11,821 bases of DNA from Pseudomonadota bacterium (lineage in GTDB: Bacteria; Pseudomonadota; Gammaproteobacteria; Burkholderiales; Burkholderiaceae_B): the NCBI GenBank assembly GCA_023388835.1, contig JAEWFK010000159.1:1-11821 (forward strand). Direction: 5' to 3'. The notes beneath the pieces were generated by a model. The model had not been told where the DNA came from, did not search any database, and saw only the letters and a list, made by a program, of their open reading frames with translations. Of this stretch, positions 1 through 5,989 are shown piece after piece. A program made the position numbers and the translations under genes. Positions within the stretch are counted from its first letter, which is position 1, and the number at the start of each line of letters is the position of its first letter.

Positions 1-716
1 GCGGTGATCGGGTCGACGTTGGGCATGGGACAGCGGGCGCATTGCTTGACGAGCGCGAACGTCATGGCGCCGATTCGCAAGCTGCTGACATAATCCTCTT
101 CGTAGGCCTCCAGGCCTTGCAGCACGATGTTGGGTCTGAAGCGGTTCATGGCGACCGGAAGCTCCCCCCGGGCGGCCAGCTTTGTGTTCAGGTCGTCCAG
201 CGAGGCCTGGCCCACGATCAGAAAGGGGAAGCCGTCCGCAAAACCAAAGGCATGTCCCGTGGGGAAGCCGTCCATGGCCGGCCGGCGCCGTAGCCAGTCA
301 GCGATTCGCTGCGGACTGGCCAGACGATATGCCTCGCGATGTACGCGATAGAGCCGGCAGCTTCGACCTAGATAGTCACTGAACCAGTGTGCCGCCGTGT
401 CTCCTTCATCGTGGCCCAGTGTGTCGCTGTTCCAGATTCGTATCGGCACCGCGGGCAGCTCCGCGCCGGCCTTGCGCAGGCTGATACGCAGGGTCGGCAT
501 CTCGGGCGCATTCAGAAAGAGAGCGGCTTCATCCAACGCCGGCTGCACCAGCGCCATGCGCGGGTGCCTTCGTTGCGTGAGGAAGCCTTCTTCGGCGTCT
601 ACCACCACCCATTGCCGATCGTGCGCAAGACCCCCCGCCGATATGCCGACCTGGGTGTGCGTGACGCCGCCGCAGGACTTGACAGGGTAGGTGTGCAAGG
701 AGAGGATGCTTATCAT
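1..716 (-). CDS. MOSC-domain molybdenum-cofactor protein (YcbX/mARC-like), 3' end cut by the window
   Basis: I translated this gene directly from the minus strand: 238 codons are visible and the C-terminus lies beyond base 1. It opens with MISILSLHTYPVKSCGG, the signature of the MOSC N-terminal beta-barrel domain. It continues with GGLAHDRQWVVVD (about residues 28-40), GFLTQR (44-49), DGFPFLIVGQASLDDLN (161-177), NRFRPNIVLQG (191-201) and, at the edge, CARCPMPNVDPIT (226-238), which matches the conserved Cys-x-x-Cys...VDP-x-T segment of the MOSC domain. Family members bind molybdenum cofactor and reduce N-hydroxylated compounds (mARC, YcbX); the substrate here cannot be told. The Mo-ligating Cys of the family would fall downstream, outside the window. 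An in-frame ATG also exists at 761, but a stable inverted repeat sits directly against it, and homologues start at the MISxLxxxPVKS position, so I chose 716. No strong Shine-Dalgarno is seen for either. The gene is divergent from the aminotransferase. Confidence 0.9.
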   Translation of the reverse strand, partial: MISILSLHTYPVKSCGGVTHTQVGISAGGLAHDRQWVVVDAEEGFLTQRRHPRMALVQPALDEAALFLNAPEMPTLRISLRKAGAELPAVPIRIWNSDTLGHDEGDTAAHWFSDYLGRSCRLYRVHREAYRLASPQRIADWLRRRPAMDGFPTGHAFGFADGFPFLIVGQASLDDLNTKLAARGELPVAMNRFRPNIVLQGLEAYEEDYVSSLRIGAMTFALVKQCARCPMPNVDPIT

Positions 717-763
717 CGTCGGCGGACTCGCAGGTGAAGAATTGCGGCTCTGTCCCGGCATGA

Positions 764-787
764 TAGCGCGCCGCCAGGGGCGCGCTA
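764..787. repeat. Perfect 9-bp inverted repeat in the divergent intergenic region
   Basis: TAGCGCGCC (764-772) and GGCGCGCTA (779-787) are exact inverted copies with a 6-base loop, GCCAGG. The repeat lies between the MOSC gene (start 716) and the aminotransferase (start 846). No T-run follows on either strand, so it does not look like an intrinsic terminator. It may be an operator or an RNA hairpin in a 5' leader. Its function is unknown. Confidence 0.5.
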
Positions 788-845
788 AAATTTCGCCTGT
801 TATCACAGTGGTAGCCTCTTTTTTTCATCGTTACAGGGAATCGAT

Positions 846-2036
846 ATGGAATTTGATCGGGCTGGTATGAGCGCACTGATGGATATCGTTGCGCGTCCGG
901 AGCTGATATTCGTGCGTGGCGAGGGCTCGTGGATAGAAGACCATACCGGCAAGCGATACCTGGATTTCATCCAGGGTTGGGCCGTCAACAGCCTGGGTCA
1001 TTGTCCGTCGCCCATACGGAAAGCGCTGGACGAGCAGGCGAGCCGGCTGATCAATCCGTCCCCCGCTTTCTACAATGCGCCTTCCATGGAATTGGCCAAG
1101 CGCATTACCGGTGCATCGTGCTTCGACAGGGTGTTCTTCGCCAATAGCGGGGCAGAAGCCAATGAAGGAGCGATCAAGCTGGCGCGCAAGTGGGGCCGGC
1201 TGAACCGCAACGGCGCATACAAGATCATCACGCTCGATCACGGCTTCCATGGCCGCACTCTGGCCACGATGTCGGCTTCGGGCAAGGCCGGGTGGGACAC
1301 GCTTTTCGCACCTCAGGTGCCGGGCTTCCCCAAAGCGAAACTGAACGACCTCGATTCGGTCGTGGCGCTTATCGACGACGAGACAGTCGGCATCATGCTC
1401 GAGCCCGTCCAGGGCGAAGGCGGTGTCATTCCGGCCACCCAGGAATTCATGCAAGGCCTGCGCCGGCTGGCCGATGAACATGGCATCCTGCTGATTGTCG
1501 ACGAAGTGCAGACAGGCTTTGGCCGCACCGGTACCTTGTTCGCCTACGAACAATTCGACATCCAGCCCGACATCATGACTCTGGGCAAAGGCATTGGCGG
1601 CGGGGTGCCGCTGGCGGCGCTTTGCGCCCGCGAGGCGGTCTCCTGCTTCTCGCATGGCGACCAGGGGGGCACGTATAACGGCAATCCGCTCATGACCGCC
1701 GTCGGCGTGGCTGTTTTCGATACGCTGATGTCCGATGGTTTCCTTGATTCCGTGCAGGCGCGTTCGCGGCAACTCTCTGAAGGGCTCTTGGCTCTTACCG
1801 AAAAGTGGGGCCTCAAGGGTGAACGCGGCGCAGGCTTGCTGCGTGCGCTGGTGCTTGATCGCGACGACGGTGCGGCCATTGTGCGTACCGCCAGCGAATG
1901 GGGGCCTGAAGGCCTGCTGCTGAACTCTCCACGCCCCAATTTGCTGCGTTTCATGCCCGCGCTGAACGTGACGGAAGACGAAGTGGCCTGGATGCTGAGC
2001 CGGCTCGACGAAGTGATCGCCAAGGTGCGCGGCTAA
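846..2036 (+). CDS. argD: Acetylornithine transaminase family PLP-dependent aminotransferase
   Basis: This 396-residue protein is a fold-type I, class III (ornithine/acetylornithine) aminotransferase of the usual 390-400 aa length. Visible motifs include ANSGAEANEGA (99-109, binds PLP phosphate), FHGRT (134-138, aromatic stacking on the PLP ring and the Arg used for substrate carboxylate in AcOAT enzymes), EPVQGEGG (186-193), DEVQTGFGRTG (219-229, Asp219 contacts the pyridine nitrogen), LGKGIGGGVPLAA (246-258, Lys248 is the Schiff-base lysine) and GGTYNGNPL (274-282). NLLRFMPALNVT lies near the C-terminus. The start is ATG 846, with AGGGAA about 5 nt upstream. The family makes N-acetylornithine from N-acetylglutamate semialdehyde with glutamate as donor, but related members act on succinylornithine, ornithine or 4-aminobutyrate. 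No arg gene lies nearby, so the exact substrate is uncertain. A strong terminator follows 25 bases after the stop. Confidence 0.88.
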   Translation: MEFDRAGMSALMDIVARPELIFVRGEGSWIEDHTGKRYLDFIQGWAVNSLGHCPSPIRKALDEQASRLINPSPAFYNAPSMELAKRITGASCFDRVFFANSGAEANEGAIKLARKWGRLNRNGAYKIITLDHGFHGRTLATMSASGKAGWDTLFAPQVPGFPKAKLNDLDSVVALIDDETVGIMLEPVQGEGGVIPATQEFMQGLRRLADEHGILLIVDEVQTGFGRTGTLFAYEQFDIQPDIMTLGKGIGGGVPLAALCAREAVSCFSHGDQGGTYNGNPLMTAVGVAVFDTLMSDGFLDSVQARSRQLSEGLLALTEKWGLKGERGAGLLRALVLDRDDGAAIVRTASEWGPEGLLLNSPRPNLLRFMPALNVTEDEVAWMLSRLDEVIAKVRG

Positions 2037-2060
2037 AGCTGAGTATTCGCCTACGGCGGC

Positions 2061-2106
2061 AAAAGGCCCCCGCTGCGTGCTGGCTCGCGCGCAGCGGGGG
2101 CTTTTT
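2061..2106. terminator. Bidirectional rho-independent terminator
   Basis: GCCCCCGCTGCG (2066-2077) pairs exactly with CGCAGCGGGGGC (2090-2101), a 12-bp perfect stem that extends inward by a further T-G, G-C and C-G pair around a 6-base loop. It is flanked by AAAA on the left (2061-2064) and TTTTT on the right (2102-2106), so it can act on both strands. It serves the plus-strand aminotransferase (stop 2036) and the convergent malate synthase gene (stop 2195). Confidence 0.92.
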
Positions 2107-2194
2107 ATGGTTCCGGCGTTCCAGTGCCGGCGCCAACGGAGGGCGTGTAAGAGCATGCGGCAGGAAGCCGGGCCGATGGACCGGCTTCCCCGCC

Positions 2195-4363
2195 TTAGGC
2201 AGTGACGACCGCCTTGGCGACCTGGCGCCACTTGTGCAGCAACGGTTCGGTATAGCCGTTGGGCTGTTCGAGCCCCTTGAAGACCAGGTCGCACGCTGCC
2301 TGGAAAGCGGGCGAGCTTTCGCCGCTTCCTGCCATGTCGCGATAGACCGGGTCGCCTGCGTTCTGACGATCGACCACGGCAGCCATGCGTTGCATGGTTT
2401 CCATGACCTGTTCGTGTGTGACGATGCCGTGGCGCAGCCAGTTGGCCATGTGCTGGCTGGAAATTCGCAGCGTGGCGCGGTCTTCCATCAGGCCGACGTC
2501 GTGGATATCGGGCACCTTGGAGCAACCCACGCCTTGGTCGATCCAGCGGACCACATAACCGAGGATGCCCTGGGCGTTGTTGTCCAGTTCCTGTTGGATC
2601 TCTTCCGGCGACCAGCTGGTGTCGCGCGCGACCGGAACATCGAGTATGCCGCGAAGCAAGGCTTGCTTGCCGCCTTCCATCGACAACTGGATGGCCTGGA
2701 CGTCTGCCTGGTGATAGTGCAGCGCATGCAGGGTTGCGGCGGTGGGCGACGGCACCCATGCGGTGTTGCCGCCCGCCTTCAAGTGCCCTATCTTCTGTTC
2801 GAGCATATCGGCCATCAGGTCGGGCATGGCCCACATGCCCTTGCCAATCTGGGCGCGACCACGCAGGCCGCAAGCCAGACCGGTCTGCACATTATTGCGC
2901 TCGTAGGCGTCGATCCAGGTGCTGCGTTTCATGTCGCCCTTGCGGACCATGGGGCCGGCTTCCATGGAGGTATGCATTTCATCGCCCGTGCGGTCCAGGA
3001 AGCCGGTATTGATGAAGGCTACGCGTTCGCGCGCAGCGGCGATGCAGGCTTTCAGATTCACGCTGGTACGGCGCTCTTCGTCCATGATGCCCATCTTGAT
3101 CGTGTTGCGCGGCAGACCGAGCACCGCTTCTGTGCGCGCGAAGAGTTCGTTGGCGAAGGCGACCTCGTCGGGGCCGTGCATCTTGGGCTTCACGATGTAA
3201 ACCGAGCCGGCGCGCGAGTTCTGGCGGCGCTTCAGATCGTGCATTGCGATGAGCGATGTGATCACGGCGTCCATGATGCCTTCCTGGATTTCCTCTCCGT
3301 CGCCAACCAGGATAGCGGGGTTGGTCATGAGGTGCCCGACGTTGCGCACCAGCATGAGCGAGCGCCCTGGAAGGGTGATTTCCGCGCCGTCCAAGCCCGT
3401 GCATTGGCGGTCAGGATTGAGGCGGCGTGTGAAAGTCTTGCCGCCCTTCTCGACCGGTTCGGCCAGCGTGCCGTTCATCAGGCCGAGCCAATTGCGGTAG
3501 GCCAGCACCTTGTCTTCGGCATCGACCGTCGCCACGGAGTCTTCGCAGTCCATGATGGTCGTGATCGCCGATTCCATGACGATGTCCTTGACCCCTGCGG
3601 GGTCCTGACTGCCGATCGGGTGGCTGCGGTCGACCTCCAGTTCAAAGTGCAGGCCGTGATGACGGAAGACAATGGCTTCGGGGCTGGCCGGCTCACCGCG
3701 ATAGCCCAGCAGCAGCGAGGCGTCGGCCAAGGTGGTGTGGCTGCCGTCGGTTAGCGTGACGTCGAGGCGGCCGTCGGTGATTGCGTAGGCGGTTGCGTCG
3801 GCGTGGGTGCCGGCCTGCAGTGGAACGGTGTCGTCCAGGAAGCGGCGGGCATAAGCGATCACCTTGTCGCCGCGCGCCGGGTTGTAGCCGCCGCCGCGCT
3901 CAGCGCCGTCGGTATCCGGGATGGCGTCTGTTCCATACAAGGCATCGTACAGGCTGCCCCAGCGTGCATTGGCCGCATTCAGTGCATAGCGCGCGTTGGT
4001 GACCGGCACGACCAGCTGGGGGCCGGCCTGTTGCGAGAACTCGGCGTCGATGTTGGCGGTGCCCAGCGCGACGTCGCCCGGCTCGGGCTGAAGATAGCCG
4101 ATCTCGCGCAGGAAGTTTTCATAAGCTTCCGGATCAGCGACGGGCCCGGGGTTGGTCCGGTGCCATTCGTCGATGCGGGCCTGAAGGCGATCACGCGTGG
4201 CAAGCAGCTCGCGATTGCGCGGGGTCAGATCATGTACCAGGGCATCGAAACCGGACCAGAACGTAGCGGAATCCAGGCCCGTATCGGGCAAGACCTCGGA
4301 CTCTATGAAGTCATGAAGCTCCGCGGCGATCTGGAGCCGGTGGCGGGAGATGCGTTCTGTCAT
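2195..4363 (-). CDS. glcB: Malate synthase G
   Basis: This enzyme condenses glyoxylate with acetyl-CoA to give malate and CoA, in the cytoplasm, for the glyoxylate cycle or glycolate use. From ATG 4363 the protein has 722 residues, matching the roughly 723 aa of monomeric isoform G rather than the shorter isoform A. Motifs include MDCEDSVATVDAEDK (271-285), RSLMLVRNVGHLMTNPA (334-350, with the catalytic-region Arg340, like E. coli Arg338), GIMDEERRTS (425-434, metal-binding Glu), NTGFLDRTGDEMHT (452-465, metal-binding Asp457) and GVGCSKVPDIHDVGLMEDRATLRISSQ (611-637, with the likely catalytic base Asp628, like E. coli Asp631). AAGGA lies 6 nt before ATG 4363. The reading frame stays open to an ATG at 4507, but that 48-residue extension is low-complexity, lacks family similarity and would lie across the promoter, so I rejected it. 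Confidence 0.97.
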   Translation of the reverse strand: MTERISRHRLQIAAELHDFIESEVLPDTGLDSATFWSGFDALVHDLTPRNRELLATRDRLQARIDEWHRTNPGPVADPEAYENFLREIGYLQPEPGDVALGTANIDAEFSQQAGPQLVVPVTNARYALNAANARWGSLYDALYGTDAIPDTDGAERGGGYNPARGDKVIAYARRFLDDTVPLQAGTHADATAYAITDGRLDVTLTDGSHTTLADASLLLGYRGEPASPEAIVFRHHGLHFELEVDRSHPIGSQDPAGVKDIVMESAITTIMDCEDSVATVDAEDKVLAYRNWLGLMNGTLAEPVEKGGKTFTRRLNPDRQCTGLDGAEITLPGRSLMLVRNVGHLMTNPAILVGDGEEIQEGIMDAVITSLIAMHDLKRRQNSRAGSVYIVKPKMHGPDEVAFANELFARTEAVLGLPRNTIKMGIMDEERRTSVNLKACIAAARERVAFINTGFLDRTGDEMHTSMEAGPMVRKGDMKRSTWIDAYERNNVQTGLACGLRGRAQIGKGMWAMPDLMADMLEQKIGHLKAGGNTAWVPSPTAATLHALHYHQADVQAIQLSMEGGKQALLRGILDVPVARDTSWSPEEIQQELDNNAQGILGYVVRWIDQGVGCSKVPDIHDVGLMEDRATLRISSQHMANWLRHGIVTHEQVMETMQRMAAVVDRQNAGDPVYRDMAGSGESSPAFQAACDLVFKGLEQPNGYTEPLLHKWRQVAKAVVTA

Positions 4364-4399
4364 GGTGAATCCTTGAGCGGAAATGATGAAACCGGTGTG

Positions 4400-4420
4400 C
4401 CGCCGCCGTGGAGGCGACGG
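4400..4420 (-). promoter_or_regulatory. Stem-loop in the glcB 5' leader
   Basis: Read on the minus strand, CCGTCGCC-tccac-GGCGGCGG forms an 8-bp stem with one G-T wobble and a 5-base loop. It ends about 36 nt upstream of the malate synthase ATG and downstream of the predicted promoter, so it should be in the transcript. It may only affect mRNA stability. No riboswitch class is recognised. Confidence 0.35.
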
Positions 4421-4468
4421 GCCGGCCGGAGCCGGGCGCTGACTGGACCGGGCCGGGGGCATGCATCT

Positions 4469-4497
4469 ATTATGGATGGCGCGACACGGGCTCTCAA
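4469..4497 (-). promoter_or_regulatory. Predicted sigma70-type promoter for malate synthase G
   Basis: On the minus strand, TTGAGA (4497-4492) and CATAAT (4474-4469) are separated by exactly 17 bases. This matches 4/6 of the -35 and 5/6 of the -10 consensus. Transcription would begin near 4462, leaving a leader of about 100 nt before ATG 4363. This is a prediction by eye. Confidence 0.5.
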
Positions 4498-4579
4498 CGC
4501 TCTTCAAGTCAAAAGACCTTGTACAAAAAGTAAAAGCTGCGCCGGAGCTCCGCTTATATTAGTTAATCGATAGTCGTAG

Positions 4580-4594
4580 AATGCCGGCGGCATT
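4580..4594. repeat. Short inverted repeat AATGCC-GGC-GGCATT upstream of the pterin dehydratase gene
   Basis: Six perfect bases on each side of a GGC centre lie 34 nt before the GTG start of the carbinolamine dehydratase gene. The repeat overlaps a weak TAGAAT (4577-4582) that could be a -10 element. It may be an operator or a small leader hairpin, and a sequence this short could be chance. Confidence 0.25.
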
Positions 4595-4628
4595 TCAACG
4601 ATGACGCCGCCCTGTCCAGGAGCTGATC

Positions 4629-4919
4629 GTGACCAAGGATCCCTCAAAAATCGTAGGCGCGGCGTCCGCCTTGCTGTTGCTCGACGGCTGGTCCGCGGTG
4701 AGCGGCCGAGATGCAATCTGCCGCGACTTCACCTTCAAGTCGTTCAACGAAGCCTTCGGCTTCATGACCCAGGTGGCTCTGCAGGCGGAAAAGATGAACC
4801 ATCATCCCGAATGGAGCAACGTCTATAACCGCGTAAGTATCACGCTGACATCGCACGATGTGCGAGCGGTGACCGAGCGTGACGTCAAGCTGGCGCTCTT
4901 TATTGAGAAGCTGGTGTAA
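4629..4919 (+). CDS. phhB: Pterin-4a-carbinolamine dehydratase
   Basis: The family dehydrates 4a-hydroxytetrahydrobiopterin so that the pterin cofactor of aromatic amino acid hydroxylases can be recycled. The protein is 96 residues, the typical size. It carries CRDFTFKSFNEAFGFMTQVALQAEK (31-55) and the core EKMNHHPEWSNVYNRVSITL (54-73), with the paired His58-His59, Pro60 and Trp62 of the active site. VTERDVKLALFIEKL (81-95) is the usual C-terminal helix. The common T-H-D-x-G-G-L turn reads SHDVRAV here, losing the glycines. The start is GTG 4629, supported by AGGAG about 6 nt upstream and by the absence of an in-frame ATG before residue 46. No phenylalanine hydroxylase gene is in the window, so its partner is unknown. 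Its last 20 bases overlap the end of the convergent AEC permease gene. Confidence 0.92.
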   Translation: MTKDPSKIVGAASALLLLDGWSAVSGRDAICRDFTFKSFNEAFGFMTQVALQAEKMNHHPEWSNVYNRVSITLTSHDVRAVTERDVKLALFIEKLV

Positions 4920-5847
4920 TCCAGCCCACGAGCAGCGAAACGGTCACGACTGATAGTACGGTCGAAATCAGCGTCGCCTGCGAGGTGATCGCTGGTTCGC
5001 GGTCATAGAGCTTTGCCACCATGAAGGGGCCGGTTCCCACCGGCAAGGCCGCAAGCAGTATGGCCGCGCTGGCCCACATGGGCGGCATGTCGAACACCCA
5101 GGTAACCAGTACGAAGGCCAGCAGTGGGTGTACGAGCAGCTTCAGCGACACGATGCGCCACACGGTCCCGCGGTGCTGGCTCGGGCTGCCTTGAGAAAGA
5201 AACAGCCCGATGGTCACGAGAGCGCAGGGGCTGGCTGCCGCGCCCAGCAGCGTCGTGAATTGCAGCACAGGGCCGGGCAGCGACCAGCCGACTCCGGAGA
5301 CCACCAATCCGGCTATGGGCGCGCACACCAGCGGGTTGCGCGCGACCGACACGGCGACCTTGCGCAGGGTTGCGGCCACAGTCGGGGAACGCTGCAGGTC
5401 CAGTTCGACCAGCACGATGCTGAAGGCGAACAGCACGCAGGCCGTGAGCAGCGTGATGATGATGACCGCAGGCAAGCTTGCTTCGCCCAGAACCATGATG
5501 CATAACGGAATGCCCATATAGCCGGCGTTTCCATAGGCGGCGGCCAGGCTTGCAATGCTGGCGTCGGCCATCCGCCTGCCCTCGCGCCGGTCCGCCACCC
5601 ATGAAATGCCGAAGACCAGCGCCATGGCGATGGCTGAGCCAGCGATATAACCGGGCTGGCGGATTTCATCCCAGCTGATCTGCGCCATGGCCTGGAACAG
5701 CAGCGCGGGAAGGGCCATCCAGACCACGAAGCTGTTGAGGCTGTCGGTTGCGCTGCGGCCGAGGATGCCGCGCCGTCCGGCGACGTAGCCCGCCAGAATC
5801 AGTACAAAGAGGGGAAGGACGGCTTCGAGGATCAGGGACATGCGCAT
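4900..5847 (-). CDS. AEC (auxin efflux carrier) family transporter
   Basis: This is a 315-residue, strongly hydrophobic inner-membrane protein with about ten predicted membrane segments in two halves. Family marks are LPLFVLILAGYVAGRRG near the N-terminus (11-27), LNSFVVWMALPALLF (37-51), SLAAAYGNAGYMGIPL (103-118, the conserved Asn-Ala-Gly-x-x-Gly-x-Pro element), ARNPLVCAPIAGL (168-180), and LLAALPVGTGPFMVAKLYD with ATLISTVLSVVTVSLLV in the last helices. AEC proteins include the MleP malate permeases and transporters of unknown substrate; the substrate cannot be read from sequence. The start could be ATG 5847 (MRMSL) or ATG 5841 (MSL); no clear Shine-Dalgarno separates them. It is divergent from the AMP nucleosidase gene and overlaps the end of phhB tail to tail. 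Confidence 0.92.
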   Translation of the reverse strand: MRMSLILEAVLPLFVLILAGYVAGRRGILGRSATDSLNSFVVWMALPALLFQAMAQISWDEIRQPGYIAGSAIAMALVFGISWVADRREGRRMADASIASLAAAYGNAGYMGIPLCIMVLGEASLPAVIIITLLTACVLFAFSIVLVELDLQRSPTVAATLRKVAVSVARNPLVCAPIAGLVVSGVGWSLPGPVLQFTTLLGAAASPCALVTIGLFLSQGSPSQHRGTVWRIVSLKLLVHPLLAFVLVTWVFDMPPMWASAAILLAALPVGTGPFMVAKLYDREPAITSQATLISTVLSVVTVSLLVGWITPASQ

Positions 5848-5884
5848 AGCATCGACATGGGCAAGGGGCTATTAAAGCAAGTAA

Positions 5885-5914
5885 TTGTCACCGTAGCCAC
5901 GCTTGTCATATAGG
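5885..5914 (+). promoter_or_regulatory. Predicted promoter for the amn operon
   Basis: TTGTCA (5885-5890, 5/6 to the -35 consensus) is followed after 18 bases by TATAGG (5909-5914, 4/6 to the -10). Transcription would begin close to 5921, which is also the first base of the small leader ORF. The same TTGTCAC is GTGACAA on the other strand, so elements for the divergent AEC gene may overlap it. Prediction by eye. Confidence 0.4.
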
Positions 5915-5920
5915 GAGGCT

Positions 5921-5989
5921 ATGCTGAAGCGGGAAAAAGGAAGAACTTCAGAGGAAGGAGCCGCCGCCGTAGCGGCGGGAAACGCATGA
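5921..5989 (+). CDS. Possible 22-codon leader peptide, stop-start coupled to amn
   Basis: ATG 5921 opens a 22-codon frame beginning MLKREKGRTSEEG and ending AAAVAAGNA. Its TGA (5987-5989) overlaps the AMP nucleosidase ATG (5986-5988) as ATGA, the layout of translational coupling. A purine run, AGGGAGG (5912-5918), precedes it but is only about 2 nt from the ATG. If transcription starts at the predicted point near 5921, the peptide would be leaderless. The peptide has no run of a single regulatory amino acid, so classical attenuation is unlikely. Such a short ORF could be chance; the case rests on the exact overlap and the weak local ribosome site of amn. Confidence 0.35.
   Translation: MLKREKGRTSEEGAAAVAAGNA
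5951..5985 (+). promoter_or_regulatory. Distant Shine-Dalgarno plus GC hairpin before the amn start
   Basis: GAGGAAGGAG (5951-5960) is a strong anti-16S match but ends 25 nt before ATG 5986, too far for normal initiation. Between them CCGCCGC (5961-5967) pairs perfectly with GCGGCGG (5972-5978) around a CGTA loop. Folding removes 18 nt and leaves GAAACGC, a 7-nt effective spacer. No other in-frame ATG, GTG or TTG exists between the upstream stop at 5911 and 5986. The sequence elements are seen directly; the functional reading is inferred. Confidence 0.5.

Noticed and set aside
717..761. Alternative MOSC protein start at ATG 761
   Set aside because: It adds 15 unconserved residues, lacks a ribosome site and would be next to a stable inverted repeat. 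The family normally begins at the residue encoded at 716.
831..2873. 680-codon minus-strand frame across the aminotransferase and the end of malate synthase
   Set aside because: It runs through two well-supported genes and their terminator, and the translation shows no domain pattern. A GC-rich shadow frame.
2234..3754. 506-codon open frame on the plus strand inside malate synthase
   Set aside because: It lies wholly antisense to a complete gene with every catalytic motif. The composition (His/Ala/Val/Gly-rich, no family pattern) is that of a mirror frame in high-GC DNA.
4364..4507. 48-residue N-terminal extension of malate synthase from ATG 4507
   Set aside because: The extension has no family similarity, would place the coding start upstream of the predicted promoter, and ATG 4363 has a good ribosome site and gives the normal length.
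4504..4716. 70-codon minus-strand frame overlapping the start of phhB
   Set aside because: It overlaps a real gene for much of its length, begins inside it, and has no recognisable domain or ribosome site.
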